A program made the translations under genes and the position numbers. Below the pieces are notes generated by a model. That model was given only the letters and a program-made list of their open reading frames with translations. It made no database searches and was not told the origin of the DNA. Positions 36,905 to 47,252 of a DNA stretch of 64,000 nt are shown here, one piece after another (the stretch's first letter is position 1; each line of letters starts with the position of its first letter). The DNA is from Marisa cornuarietis. Its lineage: Eukaryota; Mollusca; Gastropoda; Architaenioglossa; Ampullariidae. The stretch is from contig SMMW01000178.1 in assembly GCA_004794655.1 (NCBI GenBank), positions 124,001 through 188,000 of the forward strand. The letters are read 5' to 3'.

Positions 36905-38595
36905 TTTGTGTCTGTTTATATGCAAAAAGTTCAAGATTATGCATGGTGTTGTGTTTATTTGGAGAAATTATGCAGGACTCTTTTGTTTGCTGTAACAAAA
37001 TCTCGTCCTGCATCACGTGACTTTATGACGTATGCATGTGAAACAGAGAACGATGCCCAGAGAATGTGCCGCGGCCAATTGTCAAGAGAATGGGGGAAAA
37101 ATTCAAAATATTTTCACAAATTTCCGAAAGATACAGCTTTAAAAAAAGGGTGGGCCGTAAGAATGAGGCTACTTCTACTGTGCTTACAAACTTCGCTTCT
37201 CATTATTTTTAAACAGTACAATATATATATATATAATAAAAAGGCATATTCGTAACAATAAAAAGTGTTATATGGTAGTTATGATAAACGTGTTTAAACA
37301 TGCAAAAATACACAGCACATGTATAATATAATGCATCAAACTGCAAATGTAAAAGAAATTACTGTTGCTGTGCTGGCAATTGTTACATTATATTGTAAAA
37401 TCATTGTTTGCTGTTTATAAAATAAAATCTTTTAATTCATATATTTGTAATTACCGCCTCCGTTTCTAAATATTAAATCTCAAAGCAATAAAATACATGT
37501 GAAAGAGATTTCTTACATAATGAGTTTATCAAAGATAATAACAAATCTTATTGTCTGCGGGAATTCTCAGAAAGACGAACCTCTCACAAAACCCTTCTTG
37601 CAAAGGAAGTTTACTGTTTATGAAGAGAAAATGGAGGAGCTGCTGAGTGTTTGCAGGCGGTCCAGCAAACCGTTAACTATCCAAAGGAAAGAGGAGTGTG
37701 GCACAGAAGTAAAATTGATCACCATCTGTCGAGACAGCTCCTATTGCCAAGCTGCACACAGCACTCCTTCAGGCTTCCTTTGGGTAACCTTGTACTGACA
37801 GCATCAGCCTTTTTCACAGCCTGCTCACCAGCACGGCTAATAACTGCTTTCAAACATGCAAATATTGCATACTTTAGCAGTCAGGTGTATTACAGTATTC
37901 AGACATCATACCTGCTCCCTGCTCTCCGCAATGGCACAGGTCTCAGGAGAGACTCATAGTAGCCCAGAGAGGAAGAAGCATAAACATGGCGGGGGATGGG
38001 AGGTGTGACTCTCCTGGCCATTGTGCTAAATATGGAAGTTACACTTTGATGGATACAATGACATCAGAAGTAATACACATCAGAAGTAATATACACTGAG
38101 CTGATACAGGTTTGTGACTCTTTTTTCATTCAGTTGCCAGTAATGAAGATATTTAATGATGAATGGTGACTGTTATATAAATGTTCAACCTTTGACAAAT
38201 ACACAAACACGCATACATCTCAATGTGTCCACTTGACATGGGGCTTATTGGAATCCATAACTGTGCACGAATTAAGAAAATTATGACAATATCAATACAT
38301 TGTTGACACTGTTTTTAAATGTTCACAAAGCAATCAAGTGAAAAGTTCACAAGCAATGGAGCTTGAGGGATTAAAAAAGGGACTACAGAAACTGAAGGAC
38401 AAGGTGACAATCACTCATCTGATCACAGATCGCCATGCCAGTATTAAAAAATACATGCGACATCATTCTCAACCCCAACATGACCAAATGTACAACATTT
38501 TGATATATGGAACATGGCTACAAGTATTTCTAGCACTTTCTTATCAAACAAATCAAAAGATATTTGAACACTTTACAATTACGATTATCTAACAC
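36905..38595 (+). pseudogene. Remnants of a THAP-domain transposase-like gene
   Basis: Three separated segments resemble one protein type. 37041-37170 gives a THAP-like stretch with KYFHKFPKDTALKKGWAVRM, whose N-terminal C-x-C pair is decayed. 37620-37960 gives frame-shifted pieces ending ASAFFTACSPARLITAFKHA and YFSSQVYYSIQTSYLLPA. 38338-38592 gives KSSQAMELEGLKKGLQKL followed by ITDRHASIKKYM. These motifs occur in THAP-containing proteins linked to DNA transposons. Stops and shifts between segments rule out a working product, although some gaps could be introns. Confidence 0.6.
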
Positions 38596-38836
38596 CTTTT
38601 TCATTTGGTGGTATCACGTCATATAAAGTTCACTATTCATAGTGCATGATTTTTCTAACTCCTTACACCTCTGGGTTTTATTTCCAGGAGTTGTTAAGAA
38701 CATCGATGCAGCTAGCAGATCTAAGCGTAATTCTATCCTGTCATTATGGTCCAAAAGCATATCAAATTATATGTACAGGCCTGCGTTCGCCAGATCATAG
38801 AGCTAAAATTTCTTTAATAATTTTTTTTCACATTGC

Positions 38837-39382
38837 AGAGCTGGTTTTCCAGGAGTCATTGGAGCTCTAGATGGAACCCATGTTAAAATAACCGCACCAG
38901 GTCAGCACGACTCATTTGTTAATCGGGAAAAGGACATAAGTATTCAAATGCAGCTTATCTGCAATAAGAATCTTTTGTTTTTGGATGTATATGCAGGATG
39001 GCCGGGTTCCGTGCACGATGCTTGCGTTTTCCGGCAAACTCCTATTTTTAATTATTAATAAGACAATCCTCTGCCTCCAGCCTTTCATCTACTGGCAGAT
39101 TCTGCCTATCAATTAACTAATATAGTTCTGGTGCCCTTTAGAGACAATGGTCATTCAACCGAAATCGAAAAGAAGTACAATCACTCGACCAGAGTGGAGA
39201 TTGAAAGGGCTATTGGGCTGTTAAAAGGAAAATTTAGAAAACTCAAATTTCTAGACATGCAAGTAGTTGAAGATATGCCTGTTATCATGGTGGCAGCTTG
39301 TGTGTTACACAATTTTGTTATTCTCAACCGAGGAATTGACGAAGAGATCATTGCAGTTCATCATCATAGCCAGAACGTTTAG
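38837..39382 (+). pseudogene. Harbinger (HARBI1-like) transposase, copy A, nonsense-broken
   Basis: The frame opens after a possible acceptor (ttgcag, 38833-38838) with GFPGVIGALDGTHVKI (first catalytic Asp at 38870). GWPGSVHDACVFR follows (second Asp at 39017). After two adjacent TAA codons (39056-39061) the same frame resumes with LLADSAYQL and RVEIERAIGLLKGKFRKL (catalytic Glu at 39197), then VAACVLHNF, ending at 39382. The order and spacing are those of the DDE nuclease of PIF/Harbinger transposases and HARBI1. The N-terminal region is unclear and the usual acidic tail is absent here. Confidence 0.88.
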
Positions 39383-39389
39383 AAAGAGA

Positions 39390-40133
39390 ACGGTTGGTAC
39401 GAGACAAGTGGGTTTCCATCTGCAACCACATTGTGGATATCCATCAAGGCCATAGTGGGACTTACCCCACAAGTCAGAATGATCAGCTAAAAGAGCCTGG
39501 ATTAAAAAAAAAGGTACATAAATGATCTAAGACAGAGGGTTATGGCCTAACAGGGACCAGAGAGACACGTGGTGTGTGTACACAACTCCCGTATCATGTG
39601 TCTTGGTACTCGTGTGAATGGCAGAAACGAACGACAAGGTGACAGCAAAGGATTCCTTGACATCAAGAACATTGAAGGGGCCTCCACGTGAAAGACAGTC
39701 CTGTGTAGAACTAAGTGGCGAGTGTGTGTGTGTCAGACGAGTGTAGTGCGTTGAGTGTATTAGTTAAGGTAGTGACTCGCGATGTCTGGATTAGAAGTAT
39801 GGATTGTATCGGGACACCTAAAGAGAGAGCTAGGACTGGAATTTTACAGTATTGTATATTTCTGATTAATTTGTCAAACTCTCGATCATTAATAATTTTC
39901 TTATCGCACTTAATTGCCTTGTGTTGTTATTGGGAACGTATTCTGGGGTCTCGGAGTCGACTGAATCATCAGCAATTTAGTGTAAGTGTTGGCATGAGTT
40001 GGTAGAGGTATCGAGAGAGTGATTAGCCAAAGGCTAAATGACACAAGATGAAAAGTATTTAGTTTTATTTATTTAGCAGATTTCCCCACCTGAAGATATT
40101 GTCTCAAGCACTAAGAGCACACTCTTTACAAGT
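39390..40133. other. Non-coding part of copy A, LTR-like in style
   Basis: G/T-rich 39515-39780 is shared with copy B. 39752-40186 is unique to A. No gene was recognised. Confidence 0.4.
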
Positions 40134-40660
40134 GTGAGTATGCCCCCCATTTATTATTATTATTATTCAGGTCAGAATAGAAAGTATGGTATGGCTGTTA
40201 TATTTGTAGAATCACAACTGGGACTGACCCAGTTTTCATATGAAATGTTAATGTTTCGCATTGAAAGGACTTTCAAATTGAAATTGTTTTATTGTGATTA
40301 CCAGGTCTCAATCAGTACCACAATAGCAATCTCCCATGGAAGCTGTATGTGTGCTAATGGCCAAAGTGGACATATCATTGGCTTGCTCTACCAGTTTAAG
40401 GTAACAGGAACTAATTACACTCCTGAGGTATTCTTGAAAATGAAACTGACTGATCTGAGACTTATTTTAAGTGAAATATTTTTTGTATTTTTTCTTATGT
40501 TAAAATAATAGAAAATTCAGGGAAACAATTGCAATCAGGTATTACTTGTTTGCTATGTAATATTCCAAAGTCTACATTGTTTTGTATATGCAGGATGCCG
40601 TAAAAATACCACTGCCCCAGACATGGCACATCCCCAGAGGAGAAAAGATAAAAGGGGGAG
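40134..40660 (+). pseudogene. SWIM-finger / YqaJ-type protein remnant, copy A
   Basis: VSISTTIAISHGSCMCANGQ followed by SGHIIGLLYQ resembles the SWIM zinc finger of metazoan proteins that also carry a YqaJ-type exonuclease domain. The first C-x-C is present (40344-40352), but the C-x-H half has lost its Cys. A further piece, IPLPQTWHIPRGEKI (40605-40650), is the stretch that usually lies after the SWIM finger. It is a fragment without a catalytic domain. Confidence 0.55.
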
Positions 40661-41078
40661 GCATTGGATGAAATAAAAATCCACAGCTTTCAATCTGAAA
40701 AAAGTCAGACCGAAGCATCTGCAGTGCGTACACTTATAATCAGTTGTCTTTGGGACCTCCATCTGCAATTGTTTAGAGTTTAAAAGCTGCCACAACTAGT
40801 AACTTCTTGTTGTTTCATTAAGAAATTTATTTGTTGGTTTGAAAAGAGCATACAAAAAATAAATTTGTTTGCATATTCTAGGAGAAACGGTTCCATTTGG
40901 AGTAGAATGAGCAGTAATTTAGCACGCATTATTTTATAGATGCACATCCATGTTGTCATCATAAATTCCAAGTAGATAGGACTGTACTTTCATTAAAAAT
41001 TTCCCTCATTCGTGAGGTGATAAATAGCTTCTTTACAATGTAAATGTAGTTTTACGACTATTACATTTCGTTCCAAAG
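40661..41078. other. Non-coding sequence
   Basis: Nothing recognised. Confidence 0.4.
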
Positions 41079-41405
41079 CAATGCTGCCATTTTTAATGAG
41101 TAAGAAGCAGACTCCGATGGTAGATACCAAGTACGGAAAATGGCAATGCTCTCATTTTGCATGAGTAAGAAGCAGACTCGGATGGTAGATACCAAGTACG
41201 GAAAATGGCAATGCTCTCATTTTGCATGAGTAAGAAGCAGACTCTGATGGTAGATACCAAGTACGGAAAATGGCAATGCTCCCATTTTGTATGAGTAAGA
41301 AGCAGACTCTGATGGTAGATACCAAGTACGGAAAATGGCAATGCTCCCATTTTGTATGAGTAAGAAGCAGACTCTGATGGTAGATACCAAGTATGGAAAA
41401 TATCC
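41079..41405. repeat. 65-bp tandem repeat, five units
   Basis: Units begin atgagtaagaagcagactc at 41096, 41161, 41226, 41291 and 41356, an exact 65-bp period with few substitutions. The array sits directly upstream of transposon copy B. Confidence 0.95.
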
Positions 41406-41889
41406 TGGGCTCATCGAAAAAAACTCCATGATAACTTTATTGTAAACATTATTGAAGCTGGGGCAAGAAGGTTAGGTTTTTGTTTCAGTTTTTGTAGTGT
41501 TAGTGCAGCTATATGAAAAAAGCAGTGAAAGATGGCACTTTTGGGTAGCTGACGCAATGTATTGCATACAAGTGTCAATGTTGAATTATAATACTAAGGT
41601 ATATATTTTGTATTCTACTGCATGCATGTTTGTGTATGCTTGTGAGGTGAGAAAGCATGCACTGAGTGCGCACATAAAGTTCACTATTCATAGTGCATGA
41701 TTTTTCTAACTCCTTACACCTCTGGGTTTTATTTCCAGGAGTTGTTAAGAACATCGATGCAGCTAGCAGATCTAAGCGTAATTCTATCCTGTCATTATGG
41801 TCTAAAAGCATATCAAATTATATGTACAGGCCTGCATTCGCCAGATCATAGAGCTAAAATTTCTTCTTTAATAATTTTTTTCACATTGC

Positions 41890-42235
41890 AGAACTGGTTT
41901 TCCAGGAGTCATTGGAGCTCTAGATGGAACCCATGTTAAAATAACCGCACCAGGTCAGCACGACTCATTTGTTAATCGGGAAAAGGACATAAGTATTCAA
42001 ATGCAGCTTATCTGCAATAAGAATCTTTTGTTTTTGGATGTATATACAGGATGGCCCGGTTCCGTGCACGATGCTTGCGTTTTCCGGCAGACTCCTATTT
42101 TTAATTATTTATAAGACAATCCTCTGCCTCCAGCCTTTCATCTACTGGCAGATTCTGCCTATCAATTAACTAATATAGTTCTGGTGCCCTTTAGAGACAA
42201 TGGTCATTCGACCGAAATCAAAAAGAAGTACAATG
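41890..42235 (+). pseudogene. Harbinger (HARBI1-like) transposase, copy B, truncated
   Basis: Same GVIGALDGTHVKI and GSVHDACVFR motifs as copy A. The frame stops at TAA 42112-42114, which corresponds to the second TAA of copy A. The deletion at 42230 removes the whole C-terminal part with the catalytic Glu. Confidence 0.88.
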
Positions 42236-42463
42236 ATCTAAGACAGCGGGTTATGGCCTAACAGGGACCAGAGAGACACGTGGTGTGTGTACACAACTCC
42301 CGTATCATGTGTCTTGGTACTGGTGTGAATGGCAGAAACGATCGACGAGGTGACAGCAACGGATTTCTTGACATCAAGAACATTGGAGGGGCCTCCACGT
42401 GAAAGACAGTCTTGTGTAGAGGTAAGTGGCGAGTGTGTGTGTCAGACGAGTGTAGTGCGTTGA

Positions 42464-42710
42464 GTGTATGGTATGGCTGTTATATTTGTAGAATCACAAC
42501 TGGGACTGACCCAGTTTTCATGTGAAATGTTAATGTTTTGCATAGAAAGTACTTTCAAATTGAAATTGTTTTATTGTGAATACCAGGTCTCAATCAGTAC
42601 CACAATAGCAATCTCCCATGGAAGCTGCATGTGTGCTAATGGCCAAAGTGGACATATCATTGGCTTGCTCTACCAGCTTATTTTAAGGTAACAGGAACTA
42701 ATTACATTCC
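42464..42710 (+). pseudogene. SWIM-finger protein remnant, copy B
   Basis: Matches 40187-40440, including the missing Cys of the C-x-H half. A 3-bp length difference near the end changes LLYQFK to LLYQLILR. Confidence 0.55.
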
Positions 42711-42833
42711 TGAGGTATTCTTGAAAATGAAACTGACTGATCTGAGACTTATTTTAAGTGAAATATTTTTGTATTGTTTCTTATGTTAAAGTAATAGAAA
42801 ATTCAGTGAATCGTACGATGAAATGTAGTTAGA

Positions 42834-42985
42834 GGCGGGAGACCATAACAGTGACGAAGAGGAATGTATTGATGTAGACAAAAATACTATTTTAGAGGAA
42901 GGTGATGATGAATTAGTTGACGAAAGACGATTAGAAAACCAGCACATGGCTGAAGCAATACGCGTGAAAATTTTTTTTTAACTCA
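42834..42985 (+). pseudogene. Acidic C-terminal tail resembling Harbinger transposase ends
   Basis: A frame with DEEECIDVD, DDELVDERRLENQHMAEAIR is acidic and then arginine-rich, the composition of HARBI1-type C-termini, and is followed by a stop. It lies right after copy B. Confidence 0.35.
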
Positions 42986-44932
42986 TCTTCATATACCCAA
43001 TTATGTTTGGAATACTATAAATGTGAGTTCTAAAGCAAGATTAAGGTAAGAATGATCCTTTTCTACATATTTTGATCTATCATTATCAATTTGAATTGTT
43101 CTTTTATCTCGTTTAGTTAATTTTTATGATTTTTTGAAAAAGGGGTAAAAAAAACGCCGCTTAGCCTTGTATCCAGATAGAGTTAGGTCAGCAAGGCCAG
43201 AGTCCAGGATCAAGATCAACCCTGCGGTCGCCAGCACCCTCACCTGGCATGAGTGTAATGAGTTAGGAGTAGGTCTTGTATTGTTTCGTGTGTGAATGGT
43301 GTCTTGTGTGTGTCATTTCTTCGTCATCATTTCGGAAAAAGGGGATGACATAAAAAAAGAAGAGAAAACAGTTCTATGGACGGATGAGCGCAGAAAAACG
43401 AGTTCTTTATCTTCCATAACTCTCACAAGGACATTCCTGTAAATTTGTGCCTCTTCATCCTCATCGCCATCTGCGGGGGCTCATCATGCGTAGTGTTATG
43501 TGTGTGTGATATGTGTCGTGCGTATGCAAGGTAAGTGTATGTGCGGCATATTACAGCTTGTGTAAGACATAGGCTTGTGTGACAGCTGACATTAGGAGAA
43601 AGAAAAACAACTTTTCCCACCATGTGAAGGAGCATCGGCAAATAGCTGAAAGATCATCGAGTCAGGACCACACATATTCTTGTTGTAGTCTGCCACAGCT
43701 GTTGGGGTGATATGACGTGTGTTGAACTCACTGCACAGTTGGCAAGTACACCTTTATCAGCACGTACACATCATACTGATCATGCCATTTCATAGCCAGA
43801 ACTTCTTCTTTGGAAGATTACCTCTCATTTCATTAATATGGCTTTCAGGGCCCCTGGAATTGCAAATATAAAAAATTTTTATTGTTCCTTTTTATGAAAT
43901 TAATCTGTCAGTGGTAACATGAAAAATATCACTTCACATAAAAGCTATCAAAAAAGAACACTCTGACCCCAGTCAATTCATTTATGCCGACAGTCTCTCA
44001 TTTGGAATTTACTTTCACTGCTGTTACATGCAAAAGAAAGTAAACCCTCACCATCAGTGTTTTCATTCAAATGTGTGACTCCACGTCACTGACATCCTCT
44101 ATCGCAGTTCACTGAAAATGATCAGTTACAGGACAATCATTCTGACTTCCCTGAAATGCCTGATTAGGACCAGAATACACTTCACCTCTTCACTATAGCA
44201 GCCTTCACTACACCCTCTTTACTGCTGTTGATAACATTGAGACTCTCATATTCATCCACAGCTGGCTCATTGTGAAGGGCCAGTTCGGCTCCTTCCTTTA
44301 ACTCAAGTTTGGACCTCATGATGACAGGACTAGTCTCTTTCATTGTCGGCTGTTATATAAACATCTACTGCATGTGACTCATCTCTGATACATCGTCTCC
44401 TTGTCGGCTCATTCAAGCCCACGCTTGATGGTTGCAAATGTCGAGATGGTAGCCTGAAACATAATTATCATAGTAAAATATTCCAATGGGGCTTCAGGAT
44501 GGCATATTTTCAGAAAAGTACTATTTAAAAATGGAATCTGCCATTTCTCTTACGCTTAGTTCTAAAATGTCATCTTTTCTGAGTGCTTAATCAAAACATT
44601 GTAAAAATATTGTTAATTAAATCTTGGTTTATAAATGCTTTTTAACCTTTTTTACTGTACATTTTTTTAAAAACTGGGTAAGTAAAACTGTAAGTAATGT
44701 GGTTCATGAAAAATTCTCATCTCAAGAAGGGCACTTCTTAGTTTCAGCAAAGTGTAATGCTTCGTTTTAACACTTTGAGATCTTTATTATATAAAATGTT
44801 GGCAGATTTATGATCATTCTACTAATGAATGATTTGATTACTAAAATGGGATTCGTTTTTAAGTTGAGCATGTTGAAACCAAACCGCAAAAGTCTTGAAC
44901 AGAACGACCATAAGACTTCAGTACGTATATGC
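42986..44932. other. Non-coding sequence
   Basis: No gene was recognised. A 53-codon minus-strand frame (44343-44182) has natural-looking acidic/basic composition but no family resemblance. Confidence 0.4.
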
Positions 44933-45070
44933 AGTGGCGTAGGAAGATGCTCGGCTTTTTTTAGGGGGAGTGGGTGACAAACTCCATGCTGACAGTGAAC
45001 AACTTTCACATTCTTGTCCCCTCTGTATCTTTTTTGAGGGGACAGCCGAACCTCTGGTTCCCACGCAACT
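44933..45070. mobile_element. MITE-like element, TIR agtggcgtaggaa
   Basis: It starts agtggcgtaggaagatgctcgg and ends ggttcccacgcaact, an imperfect inverted terminal repeat. The interior matches the element at 54660-54811 ('caaactccatgctgacagtgaa', 'atctttttt'). Confidence 0.8.
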
Positions 45071-45074
45071 GATA

Positions 45075-46080
45075 TGTTAATAATACTAATAATAAGAATG
45101 AATATTTTTATAGCGCATATTCACACTCATAGAGGGCATGATCTTAGCGCTTAAAACGGGGAAGAGACATGGACTACATGGATAGAACACGAGGGACAGA
45201 AGAATAAACAGCAGTACTAATGACAAACAGAAAACAAAGATAGAAAGCACAAAAGTCACCAAGTAACAGGAACAGAGAATATAGTGATTCTGCAGAGAAA
45301 AACGGGTAGAAAAGTAGCAAGAGCGGAAGTGCGGTAGGAAGGACTAGCATTGTGTGGACCGTGTTAGGAGAAATGCTCAAGGAAGAGGTGCGTTTTCAGT
45401 GCAGATTTCAAGGATTCAGATGTAGGAAGGTGGCGGACATGGAAAGGGAGAGAGTTCCATCGTTTTGCTGCACAGTAACCGAAAATCCTGTGACCATATA
45501 CTGTTGTTCTGGTGATAAAGACAGTTAGGATACGGTCATTAGACAAAGAGCATAGTTGTCTGACCAGAATTTAAGGGATGAGAAGTTCAGAAGTCAGGAC
45601 AGGAGCCTGCAAAGAAATTAAAACACAGCACAGACAGTTTGTACTGAATGCGAGAACGGATGGGTAGCCAGTACAGAACGAAGGAGAGGAGTGGCATGCT
45701 CCAGTTTCGTGGCTCTAAGCACCAGACGTGCAGCGGAGTTCTGTACTTTCTGGAGTCTCTCAATGAGGGATGAGGGGCAGCCTGCCAGCAAGGAGTTGCA
45801 GTAGTCAAGATAGAACAAACGCACAGACAAGAGTGTTGGTAGCGCGTGTAGAGAGAAAGTGATCGATGGCACCGATCTTACAGAGCTCATCATAAGCAGA
45901 CTGACAGACATGTTTATCAAGGGTCATGTCTGCAGTGACAATAAATCCCAGATTCCTAATGGATGACGTGAAGGTGATGTTGGCTTCGCCCACCTTGATG
46001 TGACTGGGCAGACTGATGAGCGAATCATTGACAATACTGTTTTGTAAGACACTGTTATCAATCATTTCAAATGTCAATCA
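45075..46080 (-). mobile_element. L2/CR1-type LINE, 3' part
   Basis: Minus-strand frames give the end of reverse transcriptase and the C-terminal domain: NLGFIVTADMTLDKHV, YCNSLLAGCPSSLIERLQKV, QNSAARLVLRATK, WLPIRSRIQYKLSVLCFN, then KRWNSLPFHVRHLPTSESLK. Several frameshifts are present. The 3' untranslated part with 'gagtgtgaatatgcgctata' in complement and an ATT-rich tail is shared with 33.6 and 53.8 kb. Confidence 0.85.
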
Positions 46081-47135
46081 AGGTGGTATTTGTTAGAGGT
46101 TCACATTTTTGGCCTAAATTTGATAAAGTCCGCAGCAGAAGGTGCATCTGGCCTGCACTACGGTAGCAATGCTTGGCAGGGCTATAGAAATGAATATAAT
46201 ATTTTGTATTGCTCTAGTGAATGTTCCTGTCCAAGGGTGGTTAATTGGTGGAGGGAGTTTCCTAGCCAACAATACAAAGCCTGATAATACAAGTTTTTGT
46301 CAAAGTTTTAGCTAAAACAGCTCAATTGCGCAAAGAACAAGCGAATTCATCAAATGGTGCAATACCTCCTGAAATATTTATCCTGGATAAAATTTAAAGG
46401 CAACGAGATAATTTACGCACCAGAATCTAGCAGTCTGAGGTATTTTTCAAGTTCCTTTTTGGTTGTTCATTAAGAACAATTTTATGTGGGATTTGTTTAG
46501 AACAAAGAGGTCACTGCAGAAATGATCATTTTCTAACAGTATTGAATATAACATCTTGTTTAACTGGAATTCCACTCTTGGTTCAAAATAAGAATGAACA
46601 TTACAATGACTAGCTCACAACTGAAGACTGCGAAGACGATAGTGGGTGAAGTTTGTTTTTTATTATTGCTGATCTGAGATAAACACTACACCAAGAAACC
46701 TAGACATTTTTGGAAAAGAGAAAACTTGAACTTTGCAATAAAAAGTAATGAAAATCATCTTGCCCGTGCTGCCTGGCAAGGCCACGATCATGGCTTTTCG
46801 AACCAAGAGGGCTACGTCACAGAAGATTTCTTTATTGGGATATGTTGGATATAGTATACTTTTAAACGAGCTTTTTTCGGTTCCGTCCCACATGAGAGAT
46901 TGGTTGTCAAGTTAGCTGCATATGGAGCTTGTGATAACTTGCTTAGACCGATTCCAATGTTTAAGATTGTTCATTATGCGATGACGTCGGCATGCCTGTT
47001 TTTCTTACCACCCCAAACTATTACTACAAATTCACATGGAAAAGATTGTTCCACTACTAAATGCAAATGTTACTTTTCTCAGAGTTGCTGTGAACTGGAG
47101 TTCTGCCGACTAGCTTTTATTAAATACGCGGTCAG
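46081..47135. other. Non-coding sequence
   Basis: No gene was recognised. A cysteine-bearing frame near 47040-47105 (KDCSTTKCKCYF) faintly recalls the Cys-rich C-termini of some transposon proteins. Confidence 0.4.
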
Positions 47136-47252
47136 AGATCATTTCGTCACAATACCATTTCGTCCCACACCAAAAGTCAATTCGTCACACCTAGGTCCAT
47201 TTCGTCCCAAGACAGAAAAGTCAAATCGTCACAAGCCCAAAAGGCGAATCGA
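47136..47252. repeat. Irregular array of 'atttcgtc(a/c)ca' motifs
   Basis: Five occurrences of tcatttcgtcaca, catttcgtcccaca, tcaattcgtcacac, ccatttcgtcccaa and tcaaatcgtcacaa at 20-25 bp spacing. Confidence 0.8.

Larger units (their letters stand above)
38623..40521 (+). repeat. Transposon-derived duplicated segment, copy A
   Basis: Near-identical to copy B at 41674-42810. Copy A is longer: B lacks A's 39172-39516 and about 39752-40186. Confidence 0.92.
41674..42810 (+). repeat. Transposon-derived duplicated segment, copy B
   Basis: Aligns with 38623-40521 with two internal deletions whose junctions are near 42230 and 42468. Few substitutions, so the duplication is recent relative to the decay of the genes in it. 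Confidence 0.92.

Noticed and set aside
44182..44343. 53-codon minus-strand frame with natural-looking composition
   Set aside because: No family resemblance, no splice context and short length.
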